Shown: piece after piece, positions 45,501 through 57,705 of the stretch | How the letters are laid out: each line of letters begins with the position of its first letter | How positions within the stretch are numbered: the first letter of the stretch is position 1 | Source of the DNA: Metallyticus violacea | Lineage: Eukaryota > Arthropoda > Insecta > Mantodea > Metallyticidae | Direction: 5' to 3' | DNA: 64,000 nt | Assembly (NCBI GenBank): GCA_030762175.1 | Contig: CM060846.1 | Span: 179,243,041 to 179,307,040 of the forward strand | Notes under the pieces: generated by a model | Database searches by the model: none | What the model was told of the DNA's origin: nothing | What the model saw: the letters and a program-made list of their open reading frames with translations, nothing else | Made by a program: the position numbers and the translations under genes

Positions 45501-48087
45501 AAAATTTGAAATAAGACATAAATTGCACTGGGATTTTAGTGCCAATATATATTAGCTTCAGCAAATACATACTTATAATCGTCGCTATGCTTAAGACTTT
45601 TACATCTTTCACCGCTAGAGAAATAACAAATTCCATCATCACAAGTAAAAGAGTAATAAGTAACAAAAAACAAAAACAAAAAATCTGCAATTGTATGCAG
45701 CTAAGTTATTACTAAGATCACCTTATTAAGACCTTTCAACGCTAGAAGTCCTCACCTGTAATTCCAAAGGACTGCTCTGTTTGTTGTGAGGTAAGGCGAG
45801 CTTATATTCAGTATTAGAGTTAGGGAAAATTCCAGACAGTTCCAGAAGTTCCTACAAATACGCGAGAGATATACGAAAACGGGACATACAAAATTTGCCC
45901 TAACTAGTTGAAATTAGTTCGTGCTTTCACAGACAGATGGCTAACGTAATGATGCATTATTATCGAAAAACTTATTAGAATAATCGATATTGCAAATTCG
46001 AGTGTATTAAAAACAGCTGTGGGTTTTGTGGCAGAGATACGCAGATCCCTTAACTAATTCCAATGATCCCCAAGCTTCCGCGGAACATAAAATGGAAAAT
46101 TTTCTATAGAGGTTAATTTACTGAGAACAATATGTAGAAACTCAAGAGAAAACAATTTTAAACGCTTTCCGTTTATGTTCAACTTACTTTAATCTGTACA
46201 TTTTTTGCGGTTTATATCGTTGCCAAATTGATTTGAGTTGGCGTATTTTTATTCATGTGAAACTCTGAAATGTAGTTAAGTTCTAAAATATATAACTACC
46301 AAATATAGCCGCTAAATAGTTACCTACAGATATTCTGTATAAAATTGTAAAAATCTTGATATTTTCATTTCTGGCGAAATTCAAACTTTTGTAAATGTTA
46401 TGCTGACCATGGAACCCCTAATTATCAGTTAATTTCGTAGAACGCACGTGTGAATCTCTTGTATGTGATTCCTGATATAAACCAGATTTCTAGTTGTTTT
46501 GGAGCGTTATAGCAGTTCTAAAGTTTACTGGATAGGATGAACTGCTAATAGAAAATCCAGAGAAAACAAATATAAAATATAATACGGGGTATCTACATAA
46601 ACTGTATATTTTAGAACTGAAAGTGTTAACCTATTACTAGCCGGTAAGGAGTTAAAAGGCCAAAATAATAATGGTTCAAATCTGTTTTGATGTATAGAGA
46701 GCAGCATCTGCCATTTGAATCATATTCCTGCTGGGGTTGAACTACGTTAATAAATCCGGTACAGGCTCCTAGTGTGTGGTGTGTGTTGTAAGTTGGGGAA
46801 TGTTGTTATATTATGTAGGTAATACTTGTATAAATAAAATGTGCTCAAAACTCTTAAAATATGAGTTTTGATATGTCGCATATCTTGTTCATTCTCTTAA
46901 CATATTATTAAATTAATAATATTATTAAATATTTTTAAAGAAATTGTCACATAGGTCAGAATATTCAAATGTACACAGCGCCATATTTATTCAACTTCTT
47001 ATAAATTATTATTGATGTACAAGTGGTTGGTTACTATGGTTTTTGCTGCCATTTATACTTTTGCTAATTTACCATTAGATTATAAAAATGAAAACCATTG
47101 ATGAATTATCTATAACGTCATAGAAAGATACCGAAAGAGTTATTAACATTATTTTATGTTTGTATGATCTTTTATCTACTTTCTTTTGGAATATTGAATT
47201 ATGCCTTTTCTTTAAAAAGAAAATTATATTCATAGAAAATGCTTGTAAGTATTGCAGATAAGCCCATTATAATTTTTCAACTGCTGTACACCTTTAACTT
47301 TATTTTTCCTCAAGGGAGGTGCGACTTTTCTTCTGGTAATTTTAGCAATTTAAATTTTGTAGAAAAAAGTGCACGAATTATATGGATCGCTTAAGCCAGC
47401 CGGGTTTATGTTTAGAAGGGCTCAATCGCTGCTTTGGGAATAACAACGCGAAAAAAAAGAGCATGACTGTATTCTTAGGTAATGAGTTTTCAGTTCGGAT
47501 AAGAAAATTCCAATATACCTTACTAAATTAATAATGAGGGGAAGATTCCTTTTTTCCGTATCTAGGGAATATTAAAGTTTAAACCACACGATAACGTATT
47601 CTCTCTAGTCCTTTAGGGCTTTACAGTTTTAATTTACGGGTTCGAAAATAGCACCGCTTCATAATTTAGTTATAGGCAAAAGTAGACTTAGCTCTTTCTA
47701 ATATTATATGGAAGAAGTTGGTGATAGCTTCTGCTGCAGCGTAAGTGCTAGGCAATAGGTTCTGTAATAAATCGGCCGCAAATGTTACAAATAGTTCTCA
47801 TAAATATAAGCGCAAGGTTTTACAATTAACTATCTGCTCGTTAAAGATTACGTTGTAACTAAATAAATGGGAAATATCTAGTAGTCCTTTTGCAAGTATC
47901 ACTAAATATATGCAAATGCAAATATAAACCCAATATGCCATACCATTCTATACGTAAATCAAGTGAACTAAATTTTTATTTCAAAAATAGACATGAAAAA
48001 AGCAAAAATATAAAGTATAACATTTTGTTACTAAAAGTGTCATTTGGTTAGTTCCAATAGTACCGAGCATCAAGCGAAGCGGGCTTG
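45501..48087. other. No supported feature over 2.6 kb
   Basis: AT-rich. Short ORFs are low-complexity; I found no SINE, transposase or repeat arm. Confidence 0.5.
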
Positions 48088-48265
48088 GTGCCTGTGGTGC
48101 CTCAGTAGTAAAACGGGTATTAAACACTAATAACAAAAACATGTCATTATAACATATGTATCAAAAGTAACTAACGCCCATTATTCTGATAATTTTGAAT
48201 TATTACGTTTAAATTTTTGATTAAAGAAATATATTTACTAGGAGCTTTAAATATATGCAAATTAC
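48088..48265 (+). repeat. First copy of a local direct duplication (second at 48800-49012)
   Basis: It begins with the last about 45 bp of a SINE-A (CCTGTGGTGCCTCAGTAGTA, AACGGGTATTAAACAC), then AACAAAAACATGTCATTATA, TCAAAAGTAACTAACGC, TATTCTGATA, TTAAATTTTTGAT and GAAATATATTTACT. The same order with small changes follows the full SINE-A at 48586-48858. Confidence 0.9.
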
Positions 48266-48269
48266 TATC

Positions 48270-48500
48270 ACTGATTGCATGTAACGGTAGCTTGGGCTTG
48301 GTGATTCTGTCCGACGGCCTCGGGACACCTCGGAGATACCTTGATGGCACCATGGGCGATCCTCGCGGTCCCACTGAGATCTGCCACTCTGGAAAAGTTA
48401 GAAACCCCGTCTCTGCTCGTGCATCGCCTCCTCGTACTTATTCCTGATCACCCTGATTGTATCCTCCTGGAAATGCCCTTCGGGGACATATAATACTCGA
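48270..48500 (+). other. GC-richer unassigned segment inside the duplication
   Basis: Composition rises sharply (GATTCTGTCCGACGGCCTCG, CTTGATGGCACCATGGGCGA). It lies between the first duplication unit and the SINE-A at 48586 and has no counterpart after the second unit. An ORF across it has no recognised domain. Likely a repeat insertion of unknown type. Confidence 0.3.
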
Positions 48501-48585
48501 TAGAATCATTAGTGGTCTCTGTGCAAAAATCCTCTTCCTTAGAGAACTATAACTCTAACCTTAGTTTCATTAGCATGCTATTATA

Positions 48586-48858
48586 CCGGCACGGTTGGCC
48601 TAAGTCGTTAAGGGGCGCACTCGTGAGGGGAAGGTCTGGGGTTTGAATTGCAACAGGACCGTCCTCCCTAATTGAGGTTTTCTCTAGGTTTTCCTCAGTC
48701 CTCATAAATGGAAAATTCAAGGGAGGTACCCTGAACTAGACCTGGAACGCTTCCTTCCTTAAAAAAAATTCTTTCCCAGTTTAATAAATAATTTCATGTA
48801 TCATCAGTGTCCACCGCCTGTGGTGCCTCAGTAGTAAAACAGGCGTGAAGCACTAATA
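48586..48858 (+). mobile_element. SINE-A copy, full length
   Basis: CCGGCACGGTTGGCCTAAGT, CGTTAAGGGGCGCACTCGTG, GGGTTTGAATTGCAACAGGA (decayed B box), CCGTCCTCCCTAATTGAGGT, TTTTCCTCAGTCCTCATAAA, CTGGAACGCTTCCTTCCTTA, CCACCGCCTGTGGTGCCTCA, ending CAGGCGTGAAGCACTAAT. Confidence 0.88.
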
Positions 48859-49012
48859 AAGAAAATAACAAAAACATGTCATTATAAGATATGGATCAAA
48901 AGTAACTAACGCGCATTATTCTGATAGTTTAGAAATATTAAATTTAAATTTTTGATCAAAGAAATATATTTACTGTGAGCTTTAATTATATGGAAATTAC
49001 TATCAATGATTA
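48800..49012 (+). repeat. Second copy of the local direct duplication
   Basis: Starts in the 3' part of the SINE-A at 48586-48858 and continues ACATGTCATTATAAGATATG, GATCAAAAGTAACTAACGCG, CATTATTCTGATAG, GATCAAAGAAATATATTTAC. Similarity fades after AATGATTACGTATAAC. Confidence 0.9.
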
Positions 49013-49192
49013 CGTATAACTTTTTCAGGCAGCTCGAGTTCAATTCTATGCTGAAAAGATCTACCCGTATAAAGTGTTTCCTTGAGTATTATGGTTTTTT
49101 AGTAAACGCGATCAACTAATTTAACGTGCTTAAGTATTTTTGGAAAATTTAAGCTCTTTGAACTTTTTAAATTTATTGTATATAAAATAAAA

Positions 49193-49193
49193 A

Positions 49194-49230
<37 letters not shown>

Positions 49231-49232
49231 TT
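49193..49232. repeat. (ATT)n microsatellite
   Basis: About 40 bp of ATT repeat. Confidence 0.98.
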
Positions 49233-49390
49233 TAATGGCGAAGTTACGATAGTACGGTTCCTTCTTCCACTTCACTAGGAACAATTGTAATTGAAAACTT
49301 ATAATAGAGTTAATGGCATTAAATTTTGAACAGAATACTTGCTAAACGCTACATTCTCCAAATAAATAATTTTAGAGCAATATTCTAAAT

Positions 49391-49815
49391 TGTTGTGAAC
49401 GGCAGCACTTTGATATGAGATGGCAGAGAGTTCCATGCGAGTAGTCATTATAATGAAGGATAAGGGAAAGTAAGATATTCGCTATAAGCATTTAGAGAGA
49501 ACAGAATTGTTATTCGACCTGGTTTCTAAATATGATGAGAAAATAAGAGGTGCAAACGGGTCGAAAAATAGTGTGGAGCTATACGAAGTGCATAGAGTGT
49601 GACGCAAAAGAATGTGGGAGTGCAATTTTCTTCTATATCCAGTCGATGCCAGGTTAACAATTCAAAAGCTGCAGTGGTATGATGTGATTTATATAGGTCG
49701 CATATGTAGCAGACGCAGCCATTGTGAACACCTTAGAGTTTTTGTCCAAGATTGTCACAGTAATAGAAACGCGGCGAAAGAATTGTTGATAGAAGTGTTT
49801 TTTTTTTTTTTTCCC
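49391..49815 (-). pseudogene. LINE reverse-transcriptase C-terminal remnant
   Basis: On the minus strand, across two or three frames, the C-terminal region of a non-LTR retrotransposon polyprotein can be followed. First QQFFRRVSITVTI near 49790 (family 'iQRRAaRfv'). Then LTWHRLDIRRQLHSHI near 49645 ('LgW..Le.RR...r...lyKi'). Then LETRSNNNSVLS, SEYLTFPYPSL near 49480 ('ysFfPRti'). Then AWNSLPSHI with W at 49435 ('WNsLP..i'), the hallmark that closes CR1/Jockey/L2-type ORF2 proteins. The catalytic RT motif is not in the window. A poly-T at 49798-49812 lies at the upstream edge. Decayed and partial. Confidence 0.6.
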
Positions 49816-50239
49816 CAAATTGAATGTTAAAATATGCTTAAGCTGTTTCAAGGAATGAGTTATTGAAAATATTTTTCAAGTTTCTTTATTTGAACTTGCC
49901 AATTAGGATTACTGTCAAAAGATGCAGAAAACTATTAAAAACGATTCTATTGGCACTTCTGTTTCAATAAGCTTCATTGAAATGAGTACTGTTTGATTAA
50001 GTTTGTTCATTAATCGATTATGCCGCATTGTGATTGCCTGCAATTTTCCAGGGTTTATGTAAAGGTTGTGGAGTGGAATTTTATTGGAGTGGTGTTAATT
50101 AAAGATTGGTATGTTTATAGGGAAAAAAGTATTACCTGGCTTACCAAATTCTTAAGCCAGTCCGGGGAATTTTTGATAGGTGAGCACAGTGGAGGAGGAA
50201 GTCTGTGTTCAAAACAGGGTTTACATCCAGAATTTTAGG

Positions 50240-51735
50240 ACGGCCTGATCTCTATAGTTCCTCATTCCTCTCCTTAAGTAAAACTCTGTTGTGGTGTCCC
50301 TATCTTCTTCTTCTTCTTCTTCTTCTTCTTCTTTGGCTATTGAGACTCAAAACATTTTTTTTTTTGGAGTGTAAACACTCACAGGTAGAGGAACTGAATA
50401 GGTTTTGCTACTTTAAATGAGACTGAATATGTCAAATCCACTCAAGAGTTTTATTAGTTGTGAATATATTCACTCAGAGAATAAGTTCGTTCATTAGAAT
50501 CTTCTACGAAGAACCTTGACTGTATGACGGTACGATCTGGCACGAATTTCAATCAAGAGGTTTTCTACGGTTAAAAATCTGCTCATCCTGGGAAAATTAA
50601 GTCAGAGTTCTTCACTCTATTCAGCAATAGTCCTAAACAAAGATAGGTCGGTGTACTTCGGAACTTGCTAATTTCCCACGTTTTCCATTTTTTTCCTATC
50701 TGTACTCTCGATCCCGAGTAGGGTTGTATTCACGTATTATCTTCTAAACACAGCACAGCACATTTCCTACTATATTGTGCCACTTCAATAACTATTGACT
50801 CCCGACTTAAAACGCTGCTAAATTTCAACTTTTAATATTTAAACTTAAAACATTTAAATTAACACTTAAAACATATCACGTAGGCTTCTGTTAATTCCGC
50901 TACGGTGCCTGCAATTGTCGAATTATAGTTCAGACCGCAACTGTGATATCGTCTTCGACTGCGAATTCTACTCTTCTGACGACAGTTGACTCCTGACTGC
51001 TGATCGCTACTCTCGATTGCCGATTGCCTCATTGCATCTGATGGCTTTACTCGAGCCGGTCCGTCGGTCCACATGACGCTTGTTGAGTCTTCATTCTAAT
51101 CATCTTAATCTTTTAATTACTCCCCTTTTCCGTTCATTGCAATTATATTATGAAACTTTCTGATAGGTTCATCTTTTCGCACCTCTCCTTATTGGGGCAG
51201 GGGTGTCACAATGTGGACTTCGACTTACAAAATATGACTCCCTGGTTCCTAGAATGAGAAGATATACCGTACATTGTTTTCTTTTACTTTTAAGAAGAAG
51301 TTGCGTGCTATTTTTTCGAGGGATGCAAACAGTCAAGCTTCCCATGTTCGACTTACACAAAAGACTTAACGGTAGCCTATGTTTGCTTCAGGGTCATCAT
51401 GTTTATAGCAAAAGGGGATCTGAAAGGTTGGGTCAAATTTTTATGACAACATCATTTTCGCCGGTCTCGTATAACAATAAATTCAAATAGGCCATACTCA
51501 CGGAAATGTGATTTTGGAACGACACTTGTCTTCTTACTTCTAATTTACATGCTGTTCCCTATATAATTGTGAAAATAGTTTAATCCCATTATAACCACTA
51601 TGATTACTGAGTGTTTCTTCATATGGAAGGGGAATCCTCTGTTCCAGTTATTTTGTTTAACCCATGTTAGTCTAGATTTTCGTTAAATTTAGCTTTGATG
51701 TTGTGGAGTAATGCGTGTTCAGTTGTAGATTGTTA
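50240..51735. other. Unassigned; ACTGACT-style stretch at 50760-51080
   Basis: From about 50880 to 51080 composition is less AT-rich and carries GACTCCTGACTGCTGATCGC and similar strings like those at 15290-15640. It may be retroelement LTR or leader DNA; no ends found. A possible exon-like ORF lies at 50041-50165 with acceptor CAATTTTCCAG and donor TTGATAG|GTGAGC, weakly supported. Confidence 0.3.
50303..50333. repeat. (CTT)n microsatellite
   Basis: About 31 bp of CTT repeat. Confidence 0.97.

Positions 51736-51801
<66 letters not shown>
51736..51801. repeat. (CA)n(TA)n compound microsatellite
   Basis: CA to about 51760, TA to 51801; the same CA-to-TA order as at 40000-40043, but no SINE adjoins it closely (SINE-B starts about 165 bp on). 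Confidence 0.98.
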
Positions 51802-51806
<5 letters not shown>

Positions 51807-51965
51807 CTTCAATGATTAATATAACCAGTGACTTCATTTACAAAAATATTGTAAATTTAATATTGGTTTAAGTGCTGACCTTTGTTGCACTCCACTGATC
51901 TCTAAGGCGAAAAGCAATCTTCTACTGTAACACATTGTAATCGCCTGTATGAGAGATTTTTGTTA

Positions 51966-52230
51966 ATTTGGTTTTTCTACGGACGCTCTTTGACATCTCA
52001 GGTTACCAGCGTCCCATTCAATTCAGAGCGTGGAACGGTCGATAAAATTTGATGAGAGGCCGTTTCTTTCGGGCTTTGGGTTAATTTTCTTGTCGTAAAT
52101 CTACGATACGAGACCCGTGGCTTTAATTCCATTCCAAGGTAGGATGCTTAGGCTTTTTACGCCAGAAAGAAATCCATCGACTAGGTCGGGATTGAATCCT
52201 ATGGCCGGAGAGATAGGAGTGTAATCACGG
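51966..52230 (-). mobile_element. SINE-B copy, old
   Basis: On the minus strand: decayed B box GGATTCAATCCCGACC, GTCGATGGATTTCTTTCTGG, AAAAGCCTAAGCATCC, CACGGGTCTCGTATCGTAGA, GAATTGAATGGGACGCTGGT, AACCTGAGATGTCAAAGAGC and GTCCGTAG. Many substitutions. Confidence 0.8.
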
Positions 52231-53639
52231 AATCGAGTTCTCATTAAGTGCAGTGACTTAAGCAGTTTATTTATACTAACTGTGTAAAACGCTCTGGAAA
52301 ATTCATTAAGAGTTAGGAAAGTCAGTTCATTTACATTCATAACCTGACGGATGTCCTCAATAACTTTGAGCAAGACAGTTGCCGCACTGTAATCAACCCG
52401 GAATCCTGAATAGTACGTGTATAGTAGGTTGTGCTCGTTAAGATAGTGAGTCGGTTGCCAACAATCAGCTCCTGTGCTTTCGATATAGTAGGGTACTCAT
52501 AGGTTTGTAGTCTTGAGAAGTGGAGGGTTAGCCTATTTTTTTTTTTTTTTTAGAATGGTATGTTGCTGTTATTAACGATCCATTAAATGTATGCGCCAGA
52601 TTTGGAAAAATAATGTCAGTTGTTTTGTTCATGACAATGATGCTTAAGTCAAATATTCTAGTATTTGTTTTAACCTAAGTTCATTTTTATATCACCCGAA
52701 GTAATGTACTTGAAGACAAAACTGTCATTTGTGGGGTCGATTTATTTAATATGTTCTGTGATCAGTCCATGGTATCTGAGATGACAGATTTTCAAATTGT
52801 AAAGGGTTCGTTAAGTTTTTCAAGAGCGACGCAAATACTTTCTATCTGTTCTTCTATCTTTCAAAGCCCTGCTTTTCAGATTTCTCTGCATTACTTCTGA
52901 TTTTTTTGCTTGTATATCAGATCTAATATAAACTACCATTCCCTCACAACTTTGCCAGTGGGACCAACACGCAGAAGAAAATAGCCAGAAATGTGCACAA
53001 GTGCCGAAGAAAGAAATGGTTTCAACAAAGTTTCTGAAATAAGATAACAATGTAGCTACAGAGTAGAGGAAAGATCATAAAAATTCTCTACGTGGAAAAT
53101 GGACTATCGGCATTCACATGAACAATTTGCAAAACATTGGTATGGGGTTAAAGAATGGATTTTAGCGTAATTTAGGTTGGGTGAAATTGGGTGAGGGGGA
53201 TGAACATCTTAATGGGGGTCAATGACCAAGGTCACTATCCTCGAGGACTGCCAGGTTTGATATTAAGTCAATTAAATAAAAAATCGTGCCAACATAACGT
53301 AATTGAAATTACTATACTGTAGAAAGATAATTAAAAATTAATTATAAAGCTACTCTTAATACTAAACTTTGTTAACTACACTATTTAAATTTCCTCAAAT
53401 ACCGTCAGTAATTACAGGAAATAGATTAATGTTATAATTGAAGAGAAGTGAATATAATAACAATAGAAATAAGTGTTATGTTTAAAAGTAAATTAATTAC
53501 AGTAGTATTAATAATTATTATTTATACAATGAAATGTGTAGTTTTAATGATCTTATCGCTTATGATCCTAGATAACGATGCGTTAATTTGCTGTTTTGCA
53601 TTCCCTTCATTATAACATTACTATCCTCAGTCCACACAT
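52231..53639. other. No supported feature
   Basis: Mixed composition; ORFs lack recognised domains. Confidence 0.45.
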
Positions 53640-53965
53640 TACAACGGCTTCTTGAAGAAGGTGGTGTTTTACACTAGTGAGGATCTCTCGTATTGCGCGC
53701 TGGGCCGTTTTCGTCCCTTCTCCTCCCCACAAGATGACTGCTATCAATATCGCTAGCATAAAGAGAAACGTCTACTTTGTCTGTCACTTTGATAGCGGTG
53801 TCATTGACTTCGGCCTCCCCTTCCACGGCACCGTTGATCCAAAGACGCTGGAGCCGCTGATAATGTTCAAGAACTCAACTCCGCTACTGCCGCAGCTACT
53901 GATTTCTTGATGAGGTTAGCAACAGTAGACAGCATGCTGGTGTCCTGCATCGTCTGCTGAACCAA
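53640..53965 (-). pseudogene. LINE ORF1-like remnant
   Basis: On the minus strand one frame gives QQTMQDTSMLSTVANLIKKS followed by VAAAVAEL. Another gives VEFLNIISGSSVFGSTVPWK, then TDKVDVSLYASDIDSSHLVG and RRRDENGPARNTRDP. The latter follows the RNA-binding part of ORF1 proteins of CR1/L2/Jockey-like LINEs, where 'l....DI.rSHRvG....g..RpiIvkF' is conserved. The frame switch and altered residues (SSHLVG for RSHRVG) show decay. The stretch is markedly less AT-rich than its flanks, as expected of transposon-derived coding DNA. It is on the same strand as the RT remnant at 49391-49815 but lies upstream of it by about 3.8 kb, so the two could descend from one element. Confidence 0.5.
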
Positions 53966-54861
53966 GTGTTTTACATCTACCATATCTTCTTTATTTTCCT
54001 TTCAAGTGCCATACTACTCAATTTGAAAAATAAATTTGAAATGTAGATTATTAAACATCTTGGGCAACTTGGAACTTCAGCACAAATATAAACGAGGAAT
54101 GAGGTCAGGAGCGATGTGTCACACGTATAGTCACTTTCTACCATTAATGTCATTCAAATGTTTCAACGAACCTTTACAATTCAACATAACACCGCTGATA
54201 AAATACCCTGCATAGAATGTTCTATATAATTAGCCAGCATTTCTTACTTTTGTTGCATTCTTCACATCCCTTCCCAGACTGGTATTTCGAAAATCCATTC
54301 AAGAAATGGGACTCGAATCACATCCGCTTAAATAAAATACGCGAGGATAGTTATCGTGTATTGATCTAACGAGCGAGGACTCGCTCTTCGATCTTTACCG
54401 ATAAACCTGAAAATATAGTAAAGCTCATCACCTATTGTCTCAGAATGCATTGTTCATTTTTCATTTATACTTTCACGACCATCAATCTGAGGTCCAAAAT
54501 TAAAACTCGCACTACATTTCAAAGTCATCTAGGTAAGATAAGTTTTTCATATCATAAAACATTGCTTACTTCAACATTTTGGCACAATTGGTGTTATGAA
54601 GCTACTTTTGAATATATAACAGTTTTCCTGCAACTCTCCAGGGTCGTTTAAAAGTAAGTCTAAATTGGCTACATACTTTGTTGATACTGAAATCGTTCGA
54701 TATTTTATAGGATTGAATATATTTGGATAAGTCGAATTAGTTAGCGGATATTAATCTACTTTGTCAGTAGTGACCACTTTGAATGGCTCCCTGCACACTG
54801 CGGTAAAACAGGCGACAAAACCGCGAAAGATGCAGTATATATGTATATGTGTGTGCTTGTA

Positions 54862-54906
<45 letters not shown>
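54862..54906. repeat. (TG)n microsatellite
   Basis: About 45 bp of TG repeat, preceded by a shorter TATG/TG stretch from 54838. Just after it CGGCATGATGGTAGAGC (about 54934) and GTTCAAATCCTGCACT (about 55023) resemble A and B boxes, too far apart for a tRNA. Confidence 0.95.
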
Positions 54907-54907
<1 letters not shown>

Positions 54908-55405
54908 GGTGTGTATAGATAACTTCACGAGAGTCGGCATGATGGTAGAGCTTTACTCATACGGATTCTTCTCCAATTATGAAGTGTTGAAACAAAACAG
55001 TCACAGATTGCAAAATATGTATGTTCAAATCCTGCACTGAAATTTGTTGCTTTTTAAAGGTAAATGGAATATTCTTATAATTGCATAATTAATTTTGCAC
55101 TGCCTCTGACAGAGAATATTACAATTAAATTAATTTCATTATTTATTTTTGTTTAAGAGATGTTTTTAATGTATAAAATTTGTGATATGTACCAGAAGGT
55201 TACATTAGTTACGAGATATTATACGAGATACAGGTATAAAAACAATCATAAACTTATGTAGTTGCTTAGTTCCAGGAATGCATTTATTTAATACTTGCTC
55301 TTTTTGGTGAAAGAGGAGGCCTCACGTTCTTAACTGTGCAAGCAATAATAAAACAAACTAATAATAGTGCATTCCCATCGAAATAGCTTTTCGCATGACT
55401 GACCA

Positions 55406-55434
55406 CAAACAACAACAACAACAACAACAACAAC

Positions 55435-55474
<40 letters not shown>
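55406..55474. repeat. (CAA)n(TAA)n compound microsatellite
   Basis: CAA array to about 55437, then AAT/TAA to 55474. Confidence 0.98.
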
Positions 55475-55857
55475 GAGGCAGTTCCTTGCTCAGATCATTA
55501 GAGACTTCGCACTTAAGGAATTGAAGTAAAAAAGATAATCTTTAGATAGTTATAAACAAAAGAAAAGATATTATTATAAGGCTGACATTAACAAAATTTA
55601 TAAACCAACACTTTACAAAGAAAATATATAGCAATAACATTTTATTTTACATAATATTCCCTAGGAGGAACTAAACTTCTTTCCAAAAATATATCGTTTA
55701 AGAAAAAGGGATAAGATCATATGGATAAATTTATAGTCATAGAGTTTGTTGTTAGCATTTAAGCTGTTGTTACTAGTACAAGCTATTAACAGCGAATATG
55801 ACGATACCACTTTTTGCTTTTAAGCGTGAAACTACTCAGATTAATTAATAATACAAA

Positions 55858-56303
55858 CGGTCAAGGTCGTTAAAGCGCGGACTAGTAAACGGAAGTCTGC
55901 GGCTCGAATCCTACAACGATGGTGTTCCCTAACTAAGGCTATTCCCAGAATATCCAGTCCCCATGTCAGTACTTGATGGGGACGCTGGCAAATGCAAGGA
56001 AGCTTACGCTTAACTTAGACCTGGCGCGCTTTCTGCCCTATCCCCAAAAAATCCTTTGCCAAATTATCACTTCATTGCCGAGTCAGCCTATGATCTAGTG
56101 ATAACCATATATGGCTCGTAGACACAAGGCCGGGGGTTCGATTCCGGCCAGGGTCGTGGATTTTTCCGAGCGTAAATATCCTAAGTATGGCTTCCTTCGG
56201 AAGGGTAGTAAAGCAGTAGGTCCCGTGTCGTAGATTTACGACATATACAGTCAGTGTTTATCGCTTGTGTTACCGTGAAGTAAAAAGGGTTTAAATGCCA
56301 TAA
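55858..56303 (+). mobile_element. SINE-A copy interrupted by a SINE-B fragment
   Basis: 5' part 55858-56076: ACGGTCAAGGTCGTTAAAGC, GCGGCTCGAATCC (B box), GGCAAATGCAAGG, TTAGACCTGGCGCGCTTTCT, AATTATCACTTCAT. After the SINE-B fragment (56077-56239), the tail resumes at 56240: CATATACAGTCAGTGTTTAT, CGCTTGTGTTACCGTGAAGT, AAAAAGGGTTTAAATG. These match the consensus CATGTATCATCAGTGTCCAC, CGCCTGTGGTGCCTCAGTAG and AAAACGGGCGTTAAACAC. Confidence 0.8.
56077..56239 (+). mobile_element. SINE-B fragment nested in SINE-A, 3'-truncated
   Basis: Variant head (GAGTCAGCCTATGATCTAGT, GATAACCATATATGGCTCGT, B box GGGGTTCGATTCC, GGCCAGGGTCG) and the first half of the body (CCTAAGTATGGCTTCCTTCG, GGTCCCGTGTCGTAGATTTA). 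It stops inside the body, where SINE-A resumes. Confidence 0.8.
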
Positions 56304-57705
56304 AATTACAATAAAAATAGAAAATGAACTTAGTCAAAACATATCCACCTTTTTGGCACCTTGTTAGTACAGTAATATCAACGTTTACAAGGGGAACTTG
56401 AGTATCATAGCAATGTGAAGCGAATTTGCAAACAAACCCTTATTTAAGCTTATCTTCCCCTGTAAAGAAAATAGAAGGCTAACTGAAGCTGTAACAGAAA
56501 ACATATTTTGGAGTTTGCAGTTCAGCAAGTAGCTTGAGATAATTTGTGCAGAAATTATGAAGTTTTATGAAGAGTGGCGTCAGAACTTTTCTAAGCTGGA
56601 ATATTTCTCCCATTCATTATCCATCCATATTCCAAAAGTCCTGAAGTTTTACCTAAACTGTTAAGACTTTAATAACCAATACAATGACCGTTTCAATGCC
56701 TAGGCACGGTAAAATCATTGATCTACTAAATAGAGAAGGGTGCTGTGAAATGATATCATGCCTGTTTCTGTCTGGTGATGAGTAACTGTTTTGAAATCCA
56801 TGCCTGCAGAAACACCTTGGCTCCATCTCTTCAAGTTTTGTATTACTAAAAATATTAAAACACGTTTCTTAGCGTATTTTGTATTTAAGGACATAATAAT
56901 TAAAATTCATAATATAAAATATCAGAAGGCAATAAATAAACACATAAGGTATATCATACATTACAACTTATTATAGCATAATTAAACATTTATTTTCCAA
57001 CTTGCGCTGAAAGAGATTATAGGTAAAATAAAATTCCGAATTGCAGAAAAGAAGAAAAATCTTGAAGATTAGGATTTGTGCTGTTTATCAAAATAGAAAA
57101 TTAATTATTATTTCTATTGACCAAGCTCATTAGAAGAACTCTTTCTGGGACTATTTCAATACAATATTCACAGAACGAAACTTTACTGAACGCTAGAATA
57201 AACAAAATTTGGTATATAATTGGGGTACTAAGAGAATATTATAAGCATCCAAATGAATGAAACGACCGGAATTGAAACCTGCATTAAGGCATTGAAGAGA
57301 ATCTGCTTCTATGCAGCTTTTGAAGAACGCATAGCTATTGGAAATATAGGAATGCACCTTTTAGTATGTAAATGTTTTATTTGTTTCTGGACCTGTAGTG
57401 GTTATTAGTTTTTACCTTTATTTTTCTCTGCTGGATACGTTAGTTTATTTCATATATGATGAAAATAACATCAATCAAGGAAGCAGAAATGGATAAAATC
57501 CTGAAAAATTACACAAATATCGCAAAATGTCAAACAATTCGTGTTTTTCTTCAAAGGCAGAAGATATGTGAAGGTGTAAAAATAAACGTTGATCTAGAAG
57601 GTACGTAATGCGTGAAATTATTGGGAAATATATTGTACTTCATGTAATAATAACACGAAATTGCAATTATTATTTTAGAATAAGAAAATGGGGAATATTT
57701 ACTAT
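56304..57705. other. No supported feature
   Basis: AT-rich. Confidence 0.45.

Noticed and set aside
54934..55040. tRNA-like gene after the TG array
   Set aside because: A-box-like and B-box-like strings are about 75 bases apart with unrelated sequence between, so no cloverleaf is possible.
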